Position numbers and translations under genes: made by a program. Below the pieces are notes generated by a model. The model was given only the letters and a program-made list of their open reading frames with translations. It searched no databases and was not told the DNA's origin. A stretch of DNA of 64,000 bases from Staphylococcus equorum (GTDB lineage Bacteria > Bacillota > Bacilli > Staphylococcales > Staphylococcaceae), in NCBI RefSeq assembly GCF_029024965.1, contig NZ_CP118982.1, positions 868,001 through 932,000 on the forward strand. Direction: 5' to 3'. How positions within the stretch are numbered: the first letter of the stretch is position 1; every line of letters starts with the position of its first letter. Positions 19,751 through 33,773 of this stretch are shown here, piece by piece.

Positions 19751-20989
19751 ATGTCATTTATTCAAGAGCAAGATAAAGAAATATATGAAGTGATTCAAAA
19801 TGAATTTAACCGTCAAAATAACAATATAGAGCTGATTGCTTCAGAGAACTTTGTTTCGGAAGCAGTTATGGAAGCGCAAGGTTCAGTATTAACGAACAAA
19901 TATGCTGAGGGCTATCCGAACAGAAGATACTATGGTGGATGTGAATACGTGGATGTGTCTGAAACATTAGCTATCGAACGTGCCAAACAACTTTTTGGTG
20001 CTGAACACGTTAACGTACAGCCACACTCTGGGTCACAAGCAAATATGGCAGTTTATCTAGTAGCATTAGAACATGGTGATACTGTATTAGGTATGAATTT
20101 AAGCCATGGTGGTCATTTAACACATGGTTCGCCTGTTAACTTTAGTGGACAATTTTATAACTTTGTTGAGTATGGCGTAGACAAAGAAAATGAACAAATT
20201 GATTATGATGAAGTGTTAAGATTAGCTAAAGAAAATAAACCTAAATTAATTGTCGCAGGTGCATCTGCTTATTCTCGAGCTATTGATTTCAAACGATTCA
20301 AAGAGATTGCAGATGAAGTAGGGGCAAAATTAATGGTAGATATGGCGCATATTGCAGGTTTAGTTGCAGTTGGTTTACATCAAAACCCTGTTGAATATGC
20401 AGATTTTGTAACTACTACAACACATAAAACATTACGCGGCCCTCGTGGTGGAATGATTTTATGTAAAGAAGAGTACAAAAAGCAAATTGATAAAAAAATA
20501 TTCCCTGGTATTCAAGGCGGACCGTTAGAACATGTTATTGCTGGGAAAGCAGTTGCTTTTGGTGAAGCATTACAAGGCGACTTCAAAACATATCAACAAC
20601 AAGTAGTTAATAATGCTAAAACATTAGCAGATACATTAACTAAAGAAGGCTATAGAGTCGTTTCAGGCGGTACAGATAATCATTTAGTATCATTAGATGT
20701 TAAAGGTTCAGTAGGTATCACAGGTAAAGTAGCTGAAGAAACATTAGATGCTGTAGGTATTACTTGTAACAAAAATACAATTCCGTTCGATCAAGAAAAA
20801 CCATTTGTAACAAGTGGTGTTCGTTTAGGTACACCTGCTGCAACAACACGTGGATTTGACGAAGCTGCTTTTGAAGAAGTTGCAAAAATTATCAGTTTAG
20901 TTTTAAGAAATCCAGAAGATAAAAAAGCTTTAGACGAAGGAAAAGAAAGAGTTAAAGCATTAACTACAAAACATCCTTTATACAATTAA
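19751..20989 (+). CDS. glyA: serine hydroxymethyltransferase
   Basis: This PLP enzyme converts serine and tetrahydrofolate to glycine and methylene-THF, feeding one-carbon units to thymidylate, purine and methionine synthesis. The 412-residue length is normal. Motifs are [11 protein letters not shown], the glycine-rich [21 protein letters not shown], and [14 protein letters not shown] with the PLP-binding Lys. It lies 23 bases after ywlG and 18 before upp, and is probably co-transcribed. Confidence 0.98.
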   Translation: MSFIQEQDKEIYEVIQNEFNRQNNNIELIASENFVSEAVMEAQGSVLTNKYAEGYPNRRYYGGCEYVDVSETLAIERAKQLFGAEHVNVQPHSGSQANMAVYLVALEHGDTVLGMNLSHGGHLTHGSPVNFSGQFYNFVEYGVDKENEQIDYDEVLRLAKENKPKLIVAGASAYSRAIDFKRFKEIADEVGAKLMVDMAHIAGLVAVGLHQNPVEYADFVTTTTHKTLRGPRGGMILCKEEYKKQIDKKIFPGIQGGPLEHVIAGKAVAFGEALQGDFKTYQQQVVNNAKTLADTLTKEGYRVVSGGTDNHLVSLDVKGSVGITGKVAEETLDAVGITCNKNTIPFDQEKPFVTSGVRLGTPAATTRGFDEAAFEEVAKIISLVLRNPEDKKALDEGKERVKALTTKHPLYN

Positions 20990-21007
20990 AATTGGAGGAA
21001 GTAAATT

Positions 21008-21637
21008 ATGGGCAAAGTACATGTTTTTGATCACCCACTTATTCAACACAAATTAAGTTACATTCGAGACGTACATACAGGGACTAAAGAATTTAGAGAA
21101 TTAGTAGATGAAGTTGGTATGTTAATGGCATACGAAGTGACAAGAGATTTAGAATTACAAGATGTAGAAATAGACACACCAGTAACTAAAATGGTAGCTA
21201 AAAGATTAACGGGTAAAAAATTAGCATTTGTACCAATTTTAAGAGCTGGCTTAGGTATGACACAAGGTATTTTAAACTTAGTACCAGCAGCGAGAATAGG
21301 TCATGTGGGTCTATATAGAGATCCTGAAACACTTGATGCAGTTGAGTACTTTGTGAAATTACCACAAGATATCGAAGAAAGAGAAATTGTAGTCGTAGAC
21401 CCAATGTTAGCTACAGGTGCTTCAGCAATTGAAGCAATCAATTCTCTTAAAAAACGTGGCGCGAAAAACATTCGTTTTATGTGCTTAGTTGCTGCGCCTG
21501 AAGGTGTAGAAAAATTACAAGAAGCACATGAGGATGTAGATATTTTCATAGCTGCATTAGATGAAAAATTAGATGACCATGCATATATTACACCTGGTTT
21601 AGGTGATGCTGGAGACCGTTTATTCGGAACAAAATAG
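21008..21637 (+). CDS. upp: uracil phosphoribosyltransferase
   Basis: Upp makes UMP from uracil and PRPP in pyrimidine salvage. The 209 residues have the PRPP-binding loop [14 protein letters not shown] and the C-terminal uracil-binding [23 protein letters not shown] site lies 7 to 11 bases before the start. It lies between glyA and mnaA with short gaps. Confidence 0.97.
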   Translation: MGKVHVFDHPLIQHKLSYIRDVHTGTKEFRELVDEVGMLMAYEVTRDLELQDVEIDTPVTKMVAKRLTGKKLAFVPILRAGLGMTQGILNLVPAARIGHVGLYRDPETLDAVEYFVKLPQDIEEREIVVVDPMLATGASAIEAINSLKKRGAKNIRFMCLVAAPEGVEKLQEAHEDVDIFIAALDEKLDDHAYITPGLGDAGDRLFGTK

Positions 21638-21659
21638 TTTTACCCAGGAGTGGAGTAGA

Positions 21660-22793
21660 ATGAAGAAGATAATGACTGTGTTCGGGACACGTCCTGAGGC
21701 AGTGAAAATGGCGCCGCTTGTATTAGCATTGCGAGATGATGCTGAGTTGGAACCGATAGTAGTAGTTACTGCGCAGCATAGAGAAATGTTAGATTCTGTA
21801 CTGGAAAGCTTTCATATTACACCAGATTACGATTTGGATATTATGAAGCAAGGCCAATCATTATCTGAAATTACTTCTCGTATATTGACTAGACTAGAGG
21901 ACGTTATTAAGGAAGAACAACCAGATATGATACTTGTGCATGGTGACACCATGTCAACTTTCGCTGGAAGTTTGGCAGCATTATATAATCAAATTCCTAT
22001 AGGCCACGTGGAAGCAGGGTTAAGAACTTGGGATAAATATGCTCCATTTCCTGAAGAAATGAATAGGCAAATGGTAGGGGTAATGGCAGATTTGAACTTT
22101 GCCCCTACTAATAATGCTGCAGAAAATCTTATTGCGGAAAATAAACCGTCAGATACTGTAGTGGTTACTGGAAATACTGCAATTGATGCTATGAAGACTA
22201 CCATACATGAACATTATCAATCTGATATTATCGACAGACATAAAGATAAACGCATTATTTTACTAACTGCTCATAGGCGTGAAAATATTGGAGAGCCTAT
22301 GGAACATATTTTTAAAGCAGTAAGAGATATTGTCGATAAATATGAAGATGTAGTAGTCGTTTACCCTGTACATAAAAATCCAAAAGTAAGAAGTATTGCA
22401 GATTTATACTTATCTAATCATGATCGAATTGAATTGATCGAACCATTAGAAGTAGTAGACTTTCATAATTTTGCGCATCAGTCTTATTTGATATTAACGG
22501 ATTCAGGTGGAGTTCAAGAAGAAGCGCCATCTCTAGGTAAACCGGTATTAGTTTTAAGAGAAGCAACTGAAAGACCAGAAGGTGTAGAAGCAGGCACACT
22601 GAAAATTGTTGGTACAAATGCACAAATGATTTTTGATGCTACGCAGGCATTATTGGAAGACGAGCAATTGTACAAAGCAATGAGTGAAGCGCGCAACCCT
22701 TATGGCGATGGAAATGCATCAAATAGAATTTGTGAAAATATAAAGTATTATTTTCATCTAATTCCCCAAAAACCTAGTTTTTTTAAATATTAA
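21660..22793 (+). CDS. mnaA: UDP-N-acetylglucosamine 2-epimerase (non-hydrolysing)
   Basis: This enzyme interconverts UDP-GlcNAc and UDP-ManNAc; UDP-ManNAc supplies the linkage unit of wall teichoic acid. From 21660 it has 377 residues. Motifs are FGTRPEAVKMAPL, HVEAGLRT, LTAHRRENIGEP and DSGGVQEEAPSLGKPVL. The frame is open to 21603 within upp, but the AGGAGTGGAG region before 21660 and the family start MKKIMTVFGTRPE support the later start. It has kept its place upstream of the atp operon, as in other staphylococci. Confidence 0.95.
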   Translation: MKKIMTVFGTRPEAVKMAPLVLALRDDAELEPIVVVTAQHREMLDSVLESFHITPDYDLDIMKQGQSLSEITSRILTRLEDVIKEEQPDMILVHGDTMSTFAGSLAALYNQIPIGHVEAGLRTWDKYAPFPEEMNRQMVGVMADLNFAPTNNAAENLIAENKPSDTVVVTGNTAIDAMKTTIHEHYQSDIIDRHKDKRIILLTAHRRENIGEPMEHIFKAVRDIVDKYEDVVVVYPVHKNPKVRSIADLYLSNHDRIELIEPLEVVDFHNFAHQSYLILTDSGGVQEEAPSLGKPVLVLREATERPEGVEAGTLKIVGTNAQMIFDATQALLEDEQLYKAMSEARNPYGDGNASNRICENIKYYFHLIPQKPSFFKY

Positions 22794-22856
22794 TAGTGGT
22801 AAATGTGTCATTTTTGTGACAAGTGTGCAAAAAATTAAACTACATTTTGAATAGAA

Positions 22857-22885
22857 TTGACACCTTTACCGCCCTATATTATTAT
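22857..22885 (+). promoter_or_regulatory. atp operon promoter
   Basis: A consensus TTGACA (22857-22862) and TATTAT (22880-22885) are spaced by 17 bases, about 60 bases before atpI. Just upstream a TGTCA-TTTTTG-TGACA inverted repeat (22806-22821) may be regulatory. Confidence 0.7.
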
Positions 22886-22946
22886 TAAAACTGTATGATT
22901 GAAATGGTTTTCATCATTGAATGAAAAAATGAAGTGAGGCACAGTA

Positions 22947-23297
22947 ATGAAACGTTTCAACATCAATTTTCAACAGTATATACAATTTTATTTATATGGT
23001 ATAGTTGTACTGTTATTTGTGTTTATTTTCACAAGTTCGCCATTTATTTTAGGACTTATCATAGGCATGATTGGATCACTTATTAATACTTTTACTTTCG
23101 AGTTTTACTTAGCGAAAGCTAAACAAAAAGATAATATACATATTTCAACGGGCAACGTTTGGAGATATTTGATTGTGATTCTTGCATGTTGTACTTGGTA
23201 TTTTTATAAGGACTATATAAATATAATTGGTGTGGTTGTTGGTTTAATGATTTCTTATGTGTTAATGGTTTTGAAACCGTTTTTGCACAAGGAATAA
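22947..23297 (+). CDS. atpI: ATP synthase subunit I
   Basis: This 116-residue integral membrane protein has four hydrophobic segments (about residues 13-30, 32-52, 73-89, 92-110). AtpI-type proteins help assemble the c-ring and take up Mg in some bacteria, and are not needed for catalysis. Sequence conservation is low, so the call rests mainly on membrane topology and position as first gene of the atp operon. Confidence 0.8.
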   Translation: MKRFNINFQQYIQFYLYGIVVLLFVFIFTSSPFILGLIIGMIGSLINTFTFEFYLAKAKQKDNIHISTGNVWRYLIVILACCTWYFYKDYINIIGVVVGLMISYVLMVLKPFLHKE

Positions 23298-23319
23298 AAT
23301 CTTAATATGAAAGAGGTGA

Positions 23320-24048
<729 letters not shown>

Positions 24049-24083
24049 TTTAAAATTTAAAAAAGAAAAATTAGGAGGATTTA

Positions 24084-24293
<210 letters not shown>

Positions 24294-24308
24294 TTAAACC
24301 AGTTTTAT

Positions 24309-24332
24309 GGCGAAGTCTTGTAGGCTTTCGCC
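24309..24332 (+). promoter_or_regulatory. intercistronic stem-loop between atpE and atpF
   Basis: GGCGAAGTC (24309-24317) pairs with GGCTTTCGCC (24323-24332) with one bulged T and one G-U pair around a five-base loop. The following T-run is interrupted (GTTCGTTTTT). It may stabilise the atpB-atpE part of the message or act as a partial terminator, which would help make more c than other subunits. Function is inference. Confidence 0.55.
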
Positions 24333-24389
24333 GTTCGTTTTTATCAATATGACTTATAATTATAATGAATGAAAGGAGTGTCTATGTAA

Positions 24390-24917
24390 GTGACTGCTAC
24401 GACAAATATGTTCGTACTTGGTGCGGCTGACACTAGTGGTGTTCAGTGGGGAACAATTCTTGTTACCCTTGTAACTTTTCTTATATTAGTAGCTTTATTG
24501 AAAAAATTCGCTTGGGGTCCATTAAAAGGTGTAATGGATCAACGTGAACATGATATTAATAAAGATATAGATGATGCTGAACAAGCTAAATTAAATGCAC
24601 AGAAGTTAGAAGAACAAAACAAACAAACGCTAAAAGAAACACAAGATGAGGTTCAAAAGATTTTAGAAGATTCTAAAGTCCAAGCTCGCAAACAGCATGA
24701 AGAAATTATTCATGAAGCAAATATTAGAGCAAATGGTATGATTGAAACAGCACAGAATGAAATCAACAGTGAAAAAGAACGTGCAATTGCTGATATTAAT
24801 AATCAAGTTTCTGAACTTTCAGTATTGATTGCATCGAAAGTACTGCAAAAAGAAATATCAGGCAAAGATCAAAAAGAATTAGTTGAAAAGTACATTAAAG
24901 AGGCAGGCGATAAATAA
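24390..24917 (+). CDS. atpF: F1Fo ATP synthase subunit b
   Basis: Subunit b is the peripheral stalk linking Fo to F1. The 175-residue protein has one N-terminal membrane segment (about residues 18-36) followed by a long charged coiled coil. The start is GTG at 24390, chosen because family members begin with MTxTxN-like residues. The ribosome-binding site AAAGGAG (24372-24378) is 11 bases away, and an ATG-TAA pair (24384-24389) lies between them with better spacing. A start at the ATG at 24408 is possible but loses conserved residues. Confidence 0.93.
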   Translation: MTATTNMFVLGAADTSGVQWGTILVTLVTFLILVALLKKFAWGPLKGVMDQREHDINKDIDDAEQAKLNAQKLEEQNKQTLKETQDEVQKILEDSKVQARKQHEEIIHEANIRANGMIETAQNEINSEKERAIADINNQVSELSVLIASKVLQKEISGKDQKELVEKYIKEAGDK

Positions 24918-25456
24918 TGGCTATCATAGCAAAAAAATATGCCAAGGCTTTATTTGATACTGCTAAAGACACAAACAATCTTGAAATGATGTACGAAGAA
25001 TTTTCAACAATCAACACAGCAGTACAACCTGAAACAAAAAAATTACAAGCATTGGATGCAGATCCACAAAAAGATGTACAACAGCGTCGTAGTTTTGCAA
25101 AAGTAGTGTTTGGTCATGCCAATCAATACTTGCAAAACATGTTAACGATTCTTGCAAGTAACCGTCATCTTTCTTACATTCATGAAATCTATATAGAATT
25201 TGAAGCTTTATTTAATCAACATCACAATCAAGAATATGCTGTAGTTGAATCAGTGTATGAATTGTCAGATGAAGATTTAGAACGCATTGATACGATAATT
25301 AAATCACGTACAAATTACTCTAAAATCATGATTACAAATAAAATCAATCCAGAGCTTATCGGCGGGGTTCGAGTTAAAGTTGGAACGAAAGTCATGGACG
25401 CAAGCATTAAAAATGACCTTGCACAATTAGAGAAACAATTTATTAGAGTGAAATAA
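24917..25456 (+). CDS. atpH: F1Fo ATP synthase subunit delta
   Basis: The delta subunit joins the peripheral stalk to the top of the alpha-beta hexamer. It has 179 residues. The opening AIIAKKYAKALFDTAKD and the C-terminal INPELIGGVRVKVGTKVMDASI are diagnostic. Its start shares one base with the atpF stop (TAATG), so they are translationally coupled. Confidence 0.97.
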   Translation: MAIIAKKYAKALFDTAKDTNNLEMMYEEFSTINTAVQPETKKLQALDADPQKDVQQRRSFAKVVFGHANQYLQNMLTILASNRHLSYIHEIYIEFEALFNQHHNQEYAVVESVYELSDEDLERIDTIIKSRTNYSKIMITNKINPELIGGVRVKVGTKVMDASIKNDLAQLEKQFIRVK

Positions 25457-25476
25457 AAACTTAAGGAGTGACATAG

Positions 25477-26988
<1,512 letters not shown>

Positions 26989-27000
26989 TAGTTATAGTAA

Positions 27001-27885
<885 letters not shown>

Positions 27886-27892
27886 TTATTAA

Positions 27893-29320
<1,428 letters not shown>

Positions 29321-29339
29321 AAATTAGGAGGTATGGATA

Positions 29340-29744
29340 ATGAACACATTAAGCCTAAATATTGTCACTCCTAATGGTTCTGTTAACAACCGAGAAGATG
29401 TTAATCTTGCAGTGTTCCAAACTACTGCAGGTGAGATCGGTGTCATGTATGGACATATTCCAACAGTTGCAGCACTTGAAATTGGCTATGTCAAAATTAA
29501 TTTTGATAATGGTTCAGAATATATTGCAGTGAGTGAAGGTTTTGTTGAGGTTAGACAAGATAAATTATCGGTTATTGTACAAACTGCAGAACCTGCTAAC
29601 GAAATAGATGTAGCTAGAGCAGAGTTAGCTAAATCTAGAGCAGAATCTCATATAAATAATGAAGAAGATAATAGTGATATTAGTAGAGCTAAGCGTGCGT
29701 TAGAACGTGCTAACAACCGTATTCGTGTCGCTAACTTACAATAA
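29340..29744 (+). CDS. atpC: F1Fo ATP synthase subunit epsilon
   Basis: The epsilon subunit attaches gamma to the c-ring and can inhibit ATP hydrolysis. It has 134 residues: an N-terminal beta sandwich (TTAGEIGVMYGHIP, YIAVSEGFVEV) and two C-terminal helices rich in Arg and Ala. It is the last gene of the operon, 19 bases after atpD, and is followed by a strong terminator. Confidence 0.97.
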   Translation: MNTLSLNIVTPNGSVNNREDVNLAVFQTTAGEIGVMYGHIPTVAALEIGYVKINFDNGSEYIAVSEGFVEVRQDKLSVIVQTAEPANEIDVARAELAKSRAESHINNEEDNSDISRAKRALERANNRIRVANLQ

Positions 29745-29759
29745 ATATTATTTGAAATT

Positions 29760-29785
29760 TGAAGTTCCTAATAGAAGGAACTTCA
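29760..29785 (+). terminator. atp operon terminator
   Basis: A 10-bp stem (29760-29769 with 29776-29785) with a six-base loop is followed by a run of ten T's. Confidence 0.92.
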
Positions 29786-30067
29786 TTTTTTTTTGATTAT
29801 AAAACGCATTAATATCCTCGCATTTCATTATTTTATTGAAGGATGTCCTATAAATAAACGATTTTAATTCCTATATAGAATATTTTATTACGAGATATAC
29901 ATAAAATATTTTTATCTTTATATTTAATATGAATATCTTTTATGCTATTAGGGAATAGCAAAATATAACATTTAGTTATATTAGGGGATTTACCGTTGTT
30001 CTTAAGTATCTTTTAGAGCCAATTTCGTGTAAAATAGTTGAATAGTATGAAGTGAGGAGCATGGCTT
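29786..30067. other. AT-rich gap between atpC and the DUF1146 gene
   Basis: Apart from a small hairpin, TGCTATT at 29942-29948 with AATAGCA at 29954-29960, I see no feature here. A TGTAAAAT near 30028-30035 may be the -10 region of the next gene, but no good -35 accompanies it. Confidence 0.4.
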
Positions 30068-30301
30068 ATGGAGTATTTAGGACAGTTCTCAGTTGTACAT
30101 CTTATCTTACATGTGCTTTGTATTTGTGTTGCTTATTGGGCACTTAACTCAATAAGGTTAGATCAATTTTTTAAAAAAGGGTATCCAGTTCAAGTTCAGA
30201 TATGTATGATATTTTTAGCAATATTATTAGGTACAGCAGTAAGTAATTTTATTGTAGATTTACTACAATTTTCAACTCAAATAAAATATTTAGCACAATA
30301 A
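30068..30301 (+). CDS. DUF1146 family membrane protein (YwzB-like)
   Basis: This 77-residue protein has two predicted membrane helices (about residues 8-25 and 44-65) joined by a short basic loop. It belongs to the DUF1146/YwzB family, which sits just before murA in Bacillales. Function is unknown. An ATG at 30061 is out of frame and too close to GTGAGGAG; the ATG at 30068 has correct spacing. Confidence 0.8.
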   Translation: MEYLGQFSVVHLILHVLCICVAYWALNSIRLDQFFKKGYPVQVQICMIFLAILLGTAVSNFIVDLLQFSTQIKYLAQ

Positions 30302-30407
30302 TTCAAATATCTGTATATTTGTTTGGTTTACAGATATAATAATTTAAGAGTACATAAAAAAGATGAATTTTAATGAAATATAAAAGTAGTTAAGTGGAGG
30401 ATTTAAG

Positions 30408-31673
30408 ATGGATATGATAGAGATTAATGGTGGAAATAGATTAACTGGTGAAGTGAAAGTATCAGGTGCAAAAAATGCTGTATTACCAGTATTAACTGCT
30501 TCACTATTAGCATCAAAAGGTGTTAGTAAACTTATGAATGTACCAGCACTTAGTGATGTGGAGACGATTAATAATGTAATTTCAACATTAAATGCAGATG
30601 TTTCATACAATAAAGAAGAAGAATCTGTCACTGTTGATGCCACAAAGGAATTAAATGAAGAGGCACCATATGAGTATGTGAGCAAAATGAGAGCAAGTAT
30701 ACTTGTAATGGGTCCATTATTAGCTCGTCTAGGTCATGCAAAAGTTGCGTTGCCAGGTGGTTGTGCAATTGGTTCAAGACCTATCGAACAACATATCAAA
30801 GGCTTTGAAGAGTTGGGTGCTGATATCCATATGGATGGTGGTTTTATTTATGCCAGCACTGAAAATGGATTGAAAGGTACATCAATTCACTTAGATTTTC
30901 CAAGTGTAGGAGCGACTCAGAATATCATTATGGCTGCATCATTAGCTGAAGGTAAAACAGTGTTAGAAAACGTAGCACGTGAACCAGAGATTGTTGATTT
31001 AGCAAACTATATCAATGAAATGGGCGGTAATGTAGTAGGCGCAGGTACAGATACGATAACTATTCACGGGGTTGAAGCATTACATGGAGTAGAACATTCA
31101 ATTATCCCTGACAGAATTGAAGCAGGAACGCTACTTATTGCAGGAGCAATTACACGTGGTGATATAATTGTAAACGGAGCTATCAAAGAACACATGACAA
31201 GTTTAGTTTATAAATTAGAAGAAATGGGCGTAAACTTAGATTATCAAGGTGACACGATACGTGTTACAGCAGAAGGCCCATTAAACCCTGTAGATATTAA
31301 AACACTACCTCACCCAGGTTTTCCAACTGATATGCAATCGCAAATGATGGCATTGTTACTTACAGCAGACGGTCATAAAGTAGTGACTGAAACAGTTTTT
31401 GAAAATAGATTTATGCATGTTGGAGAATTCAAACGCATGAACGCTAAAATACAAGTTGAAGGTAGAAGCGCAAAAATTGAAGGTAAAAGTGAACTTCAAG
31501 GTGCTCAAGTAAAAGCAACAGATTTACGTGCAGCAGCGGCCCTTATTTTAGCAGGACTTGTAGCTGATGGAACAACCCAAGTTACTGAGTTAATACACTT
31601 AGATAGAGGTTATGTTGATTTACATGGTAAATTAAAATCTTTAGGTGCCGATATCAAACGTACACAAAAATAA
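30408..31673 (+). CDS. murA: UDP-N-acetylglucosamine 1-carboxyvinyltransferase
   Basis: This is the primary MurA, performing the same PEP transfer as murA2 at 9516. It has 421 residues with [11 protein letters not shown] near the N-terminus and the catalytic loop [10 protein letters not shown] with Cys119. GGAGG (30396-30400) lies seven bases before the start. The order DUF1146-murA-fabZ is the usual staphylococcal one and links peptidoglycan with fatty-acid synthesis. Confidence 0.97.
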   Translation: MDMIEINGGNRLTGEVKVSGAKNAVLPVLTASLLASKGVSKLMNVPALSDVETINNVISTLNADVSYNKEEESVTVDATKELNEEAPYEYVSKMRASILVMGPLLARLGHAKVALPGGCAIGSRPIEQHIKGFEELGADIHMDGGFIYASTENGLKGTSIHLDFPSVGATQNIIMAASLAEGKTVLENVAREPEIVDLANYINEMGGNVVGAGTDTITIHGVEALHGVEHSIIPDRIEAGTLLIAGAITRGDIIVNGAIKEHMTSLVYKLEEMGVNLDYQGDTIRVTAEGPLNPVDIKTLPHPGFPTDMQSQMMALLLTADGHKVVTETVFENRFMHVGEFKRMNAKIQVEGRSAKIEGKSELQGAQVKATDLRAAAALILAGLVADGTTQVTELIHLDRGYVDLHGKLKSLGADIKRTQK

Positions 31674-31730
31674 TACTTCAATGTATTAATATAAAACTCG
31701 CAACGAAAGAAGATTTGGAGGAAGCAAATA

Positions 31731-32171
31731 ATGGAGACAATTTTCGATTATAATCAGATTAAAGATATTATTCCACACAGACAACCATTTTTATTAATTG
31801 ATCGCGTGATTGAATACGAAGAAGGCGAACGATGTGTAGCTATTAAACAAGTTTCTGGAAATGAGCCGTTTTTCCAAGGGCATTTTCCTGAATTTGCAGT
31901 TATGCCAGGCGTATTAATTACCGAAGCCTTAGCACAAACAGGTGCGGTAGCTATTTTAAATAGTGATGCAAATAAAGGCAAACTTGCATTATTTGCAGGA
32001 ATCGATAAATGTCGATTTAAGAAACAAGTCACACCAGGTGATACTTTACAATTAGAAGTTGAAATTACGAAGATGCGTGGACCAATTGGAAAAGGGACTG
32101 CGAAAGCAACTGTTGATGGTCAACTTGCATGTAGTTGTGAATTAACATTTGCAATACAAGATAAAGCATAA
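31731..32171 (+). CDS. fabZ: 3-hydroxyacyl-ACP dehydratase
   Basis: FabZ removes water from 3-hydroxyacyl-ACP in the type II fatty acid elongation cycle. The hot-dog-fold protein has 146 residues. The catalytic His51 is in [14 protein letters not shown] and the catalytic Glu65 in [10 protein letters not shown]. It follows murA by 57 bases and is probably in the same transcript. Confidence 0.97.
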   Translation: METIFDYNQIKDIIPHRQPFLLIDRVIEYEEGERCVAIKQVSGNEPFFQGHFPEFAVMPGVLITEALAQTGAVAILNSDANKGKLALFAGIDKCRFKKQVTPGDTLQLEVEITKMRGPIGKGTAKATVDGQLACSCELTFAIQDKA

Positions 32172-32173
32172 AT

Positions 32174-32223
32174 AAAAATGCCTTAAGGATTTGTGAATTC
32201 CACTAAATCCTTAAGGCATTTTT
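32174..32223. terminator. bidirectional terminator between fabZ and ywpF
   Basis: A perfect 19-bp stem (32174-32192 with 32205-32223) is flanked by A's on the left and T's on the right, so it serves both converging genes. Confidence 0.93.
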
Positions 32224-32239
32224 GTGTTTAATATTTACT

Positions 32240-32695
32240 TTACTTTTCGAATTTTTCATCTTTAAGTCTTGGTTTAGATTGCATCATACGATTAAATGAT
32301 TTTTTCAGTTCTTCACCAGTTAAGCCTTCATCAATCAACTGTTCTAATAAGCTTTCTGCATAAACTTGTCTCAAAGTATAGATGTGACATTCAAATACTA
32401 CAGAAATAGTGTCATCTAATTGGCTAATATTTTTTATTGTTGCGTCAAATAGCGCAGGGTCATTAGCTGGACGTGTAATGACAACACGAATATCTAAGAG
32501 ATCTTCATTATTCATATATTGTTTCATGGTTTCATAATGGAAGTCTGAAATGACGATTTCAAGCAACCAGCCAGTACCACTATTTTCTTTATTTATAATG
32601 ACTCCATCTTCTAATTCATATTCAGTAACTCCGCCATTTTCTGATACGATTTGAAATCGAACGGCTTTAAATGTTTTCATCGTCTTCACATCCAA
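32240..32695 (-). CDS. ywpF: YwpF-like family protein
   Basis: This 151-residue protein resembles B. subtilis YwpF, which lies beside the second ssb gene there too. No catalytic motif, signal peptide or membrane segment is visible; the N-terminal half looks beta-rich (MKTFKAVRFQIVSENGGV) and the C-terminal half helical. It diverges from ssb across a 175-base gap. Function unknown. Confidence 0.75.
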   Translation of the reverse strand: MDVKTMKTFKAVRFQIVSENGGVTEYELEDGVIINKENSGTGWLLEIVISDFHYETMKQYMNNEDLLDIRVVITRPANDPALFDATIKNISQLDDTISVVFECHIYTLRQVYAESLLEQLIDEGLTGEELKKSFNRMMQSKPRLKDEKFEK

Positions 32696-32870
32696 TTGAT
32701 TAATTTAAAATCTACTATAATTGCATTTATATAATCATTATAACGTAATTTCAAAAGAGAAAGGTGAAATTTGTAGAAATTAGTAGTAATTTACTTTTTG
32801 GTTTATGAAAATATGAGTTTTGACTCAATTTATAAATTTAATTATGATTAAAACACAAAGGAGGTGACCT

Positions 32871-33290
32871 ATGATAAATAACATCGTCATTGTAGGAAGA
32901 TTAACAAAAGATCCCAAAATTTATGAAAAGGAGGGGAAGAAGTTAGCTACCTTTTGTGTAGCAGTAAATAGAAATTATAAAGATAAAGATCAAAATACAG
33001 TCTGTGATTATTTGTATTGTAAAGCATTTGGTAAAATTGCTGACAATATTGAAAAGTATATCAATCAAGGATCACTTGTAGGTATTACTGGACAAATGCA
33101 ATCACGTAAATTTGAAAAAGAAGGACAGATGCATTTTGTATCAGAAATTTATATCGAAACAATTAAATTCATGTCTCCACGAACTAAAAATGAAACGGAT
33201 GAACTTTTTGAACCATTCCCATTAGAGCAAGATCATGAATCATTCAACGAAATTAATATTCAAGAAAATGATATATACGAAATTGTATAA
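32871..33290 (+). CDS. single-stranded DNA-binding protein, second paralogue
   Basis: This 139-residue protein has the SSB OB-fold at its N-terminus (MINNIVIVGRLTKDPKIYE, then VCDYLYCKAFGKIADNIEKY). The tail is short and ends NDIYEIV instead of the canonical DDDIPF tip that recruits repair proteins, so it is an accessory SSB like B. subtilis SsbB (YwpH), which acts on incoming DNA in competence. The main replicative ssb would lie elsewhere, beside rpsF and rpsR. An AAAGGAGGTG site precedes the start. Confidence 0.88.
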   Translation: MINNIVIVGRLTKDPKIYEKEGKKLATFCVAVNRNYKDKDQNTVCDYLYCKAFGKIADNIEKYINQGSLVGITGQMQSRKFEKEGQMHFVSEIYIETIKFMSPRTKNETDELFEPFPLEQDHESFNEINIQENDIYEIV

Positions 33291-33372
33291 AACTCCCACT
33301 TAAAACTTATCCCACATTAAACTATTCCAATTAATATACATTAAATCCTACTATCAATTATACTTCTTTCAG

Positions 33373-33410
33373 GCTATTCCTCTTAATAATGCCCAATCTA
33401 GAGGAATAGC
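33373..33410 (+). terminator. probable ssb terminator
   Basis: GCTATTCCTCT (33373-33383) pairs exactly with AGAGGAATAGC (33400-33410) around a 16-base loop. Only a short T-run follows. Between here and the WalR box (33411-33640) I see only AT-rich sequence. Confidence 0.6.
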
Positions 33411-33640
33411 TTTACATATTATATCTATCCATATATACATCTAAAAAATAAGTGAACGTAAAAGTACTGTAAAATTCAATTCACAAAACTTCTTGAAAAT
33501 GCGATTTATAGCATTTACATAATACAGAATAATCAGTTTAATTACGAAAATATTACAAGGATATAAAGTCAATTATAGTACAAAAGGTTATCATGGTAGT
33601 ACTTATATGCTTAAATATACATAAAAATGAGTATTGGTGA

Positions 33641-33657
33641 TGTAATTAGGTTGTAAA
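33641..33657 (+). promoter_or_regulatory. WalR (YycF) binding site upstream of sceD
   Basis: TGTAAT, five bases, TGTAAA matches the WalKR consensus TGTWAH-N5-TGTWAH exactly. It lies about 117 bases before the sceD start and about 50 before a candidate -10 (TATAGT, 33710-33715) that lacks a good -35, which suits an activated promoter. SceD-type genes are known WalKR targets. Confidence 0.75.
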
Positions 33658-33773
33658 AAAAAGGTTTGTTTTTTTATTTCACTGTAACCTACAAAGAACT
33701 TTTGAATGATATAGTTGTACTTGCAAATTAATCATAAAATAAATTAATCACCTTATAGGAGGACTTTTTAACA

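Noticed and set aside
32805..32830. ComK-box-like AAAA-N6-TTTT before the second ssb
   Set aside because: Spacing is 6 rather than 5 and no second box at a proper distance is seen.
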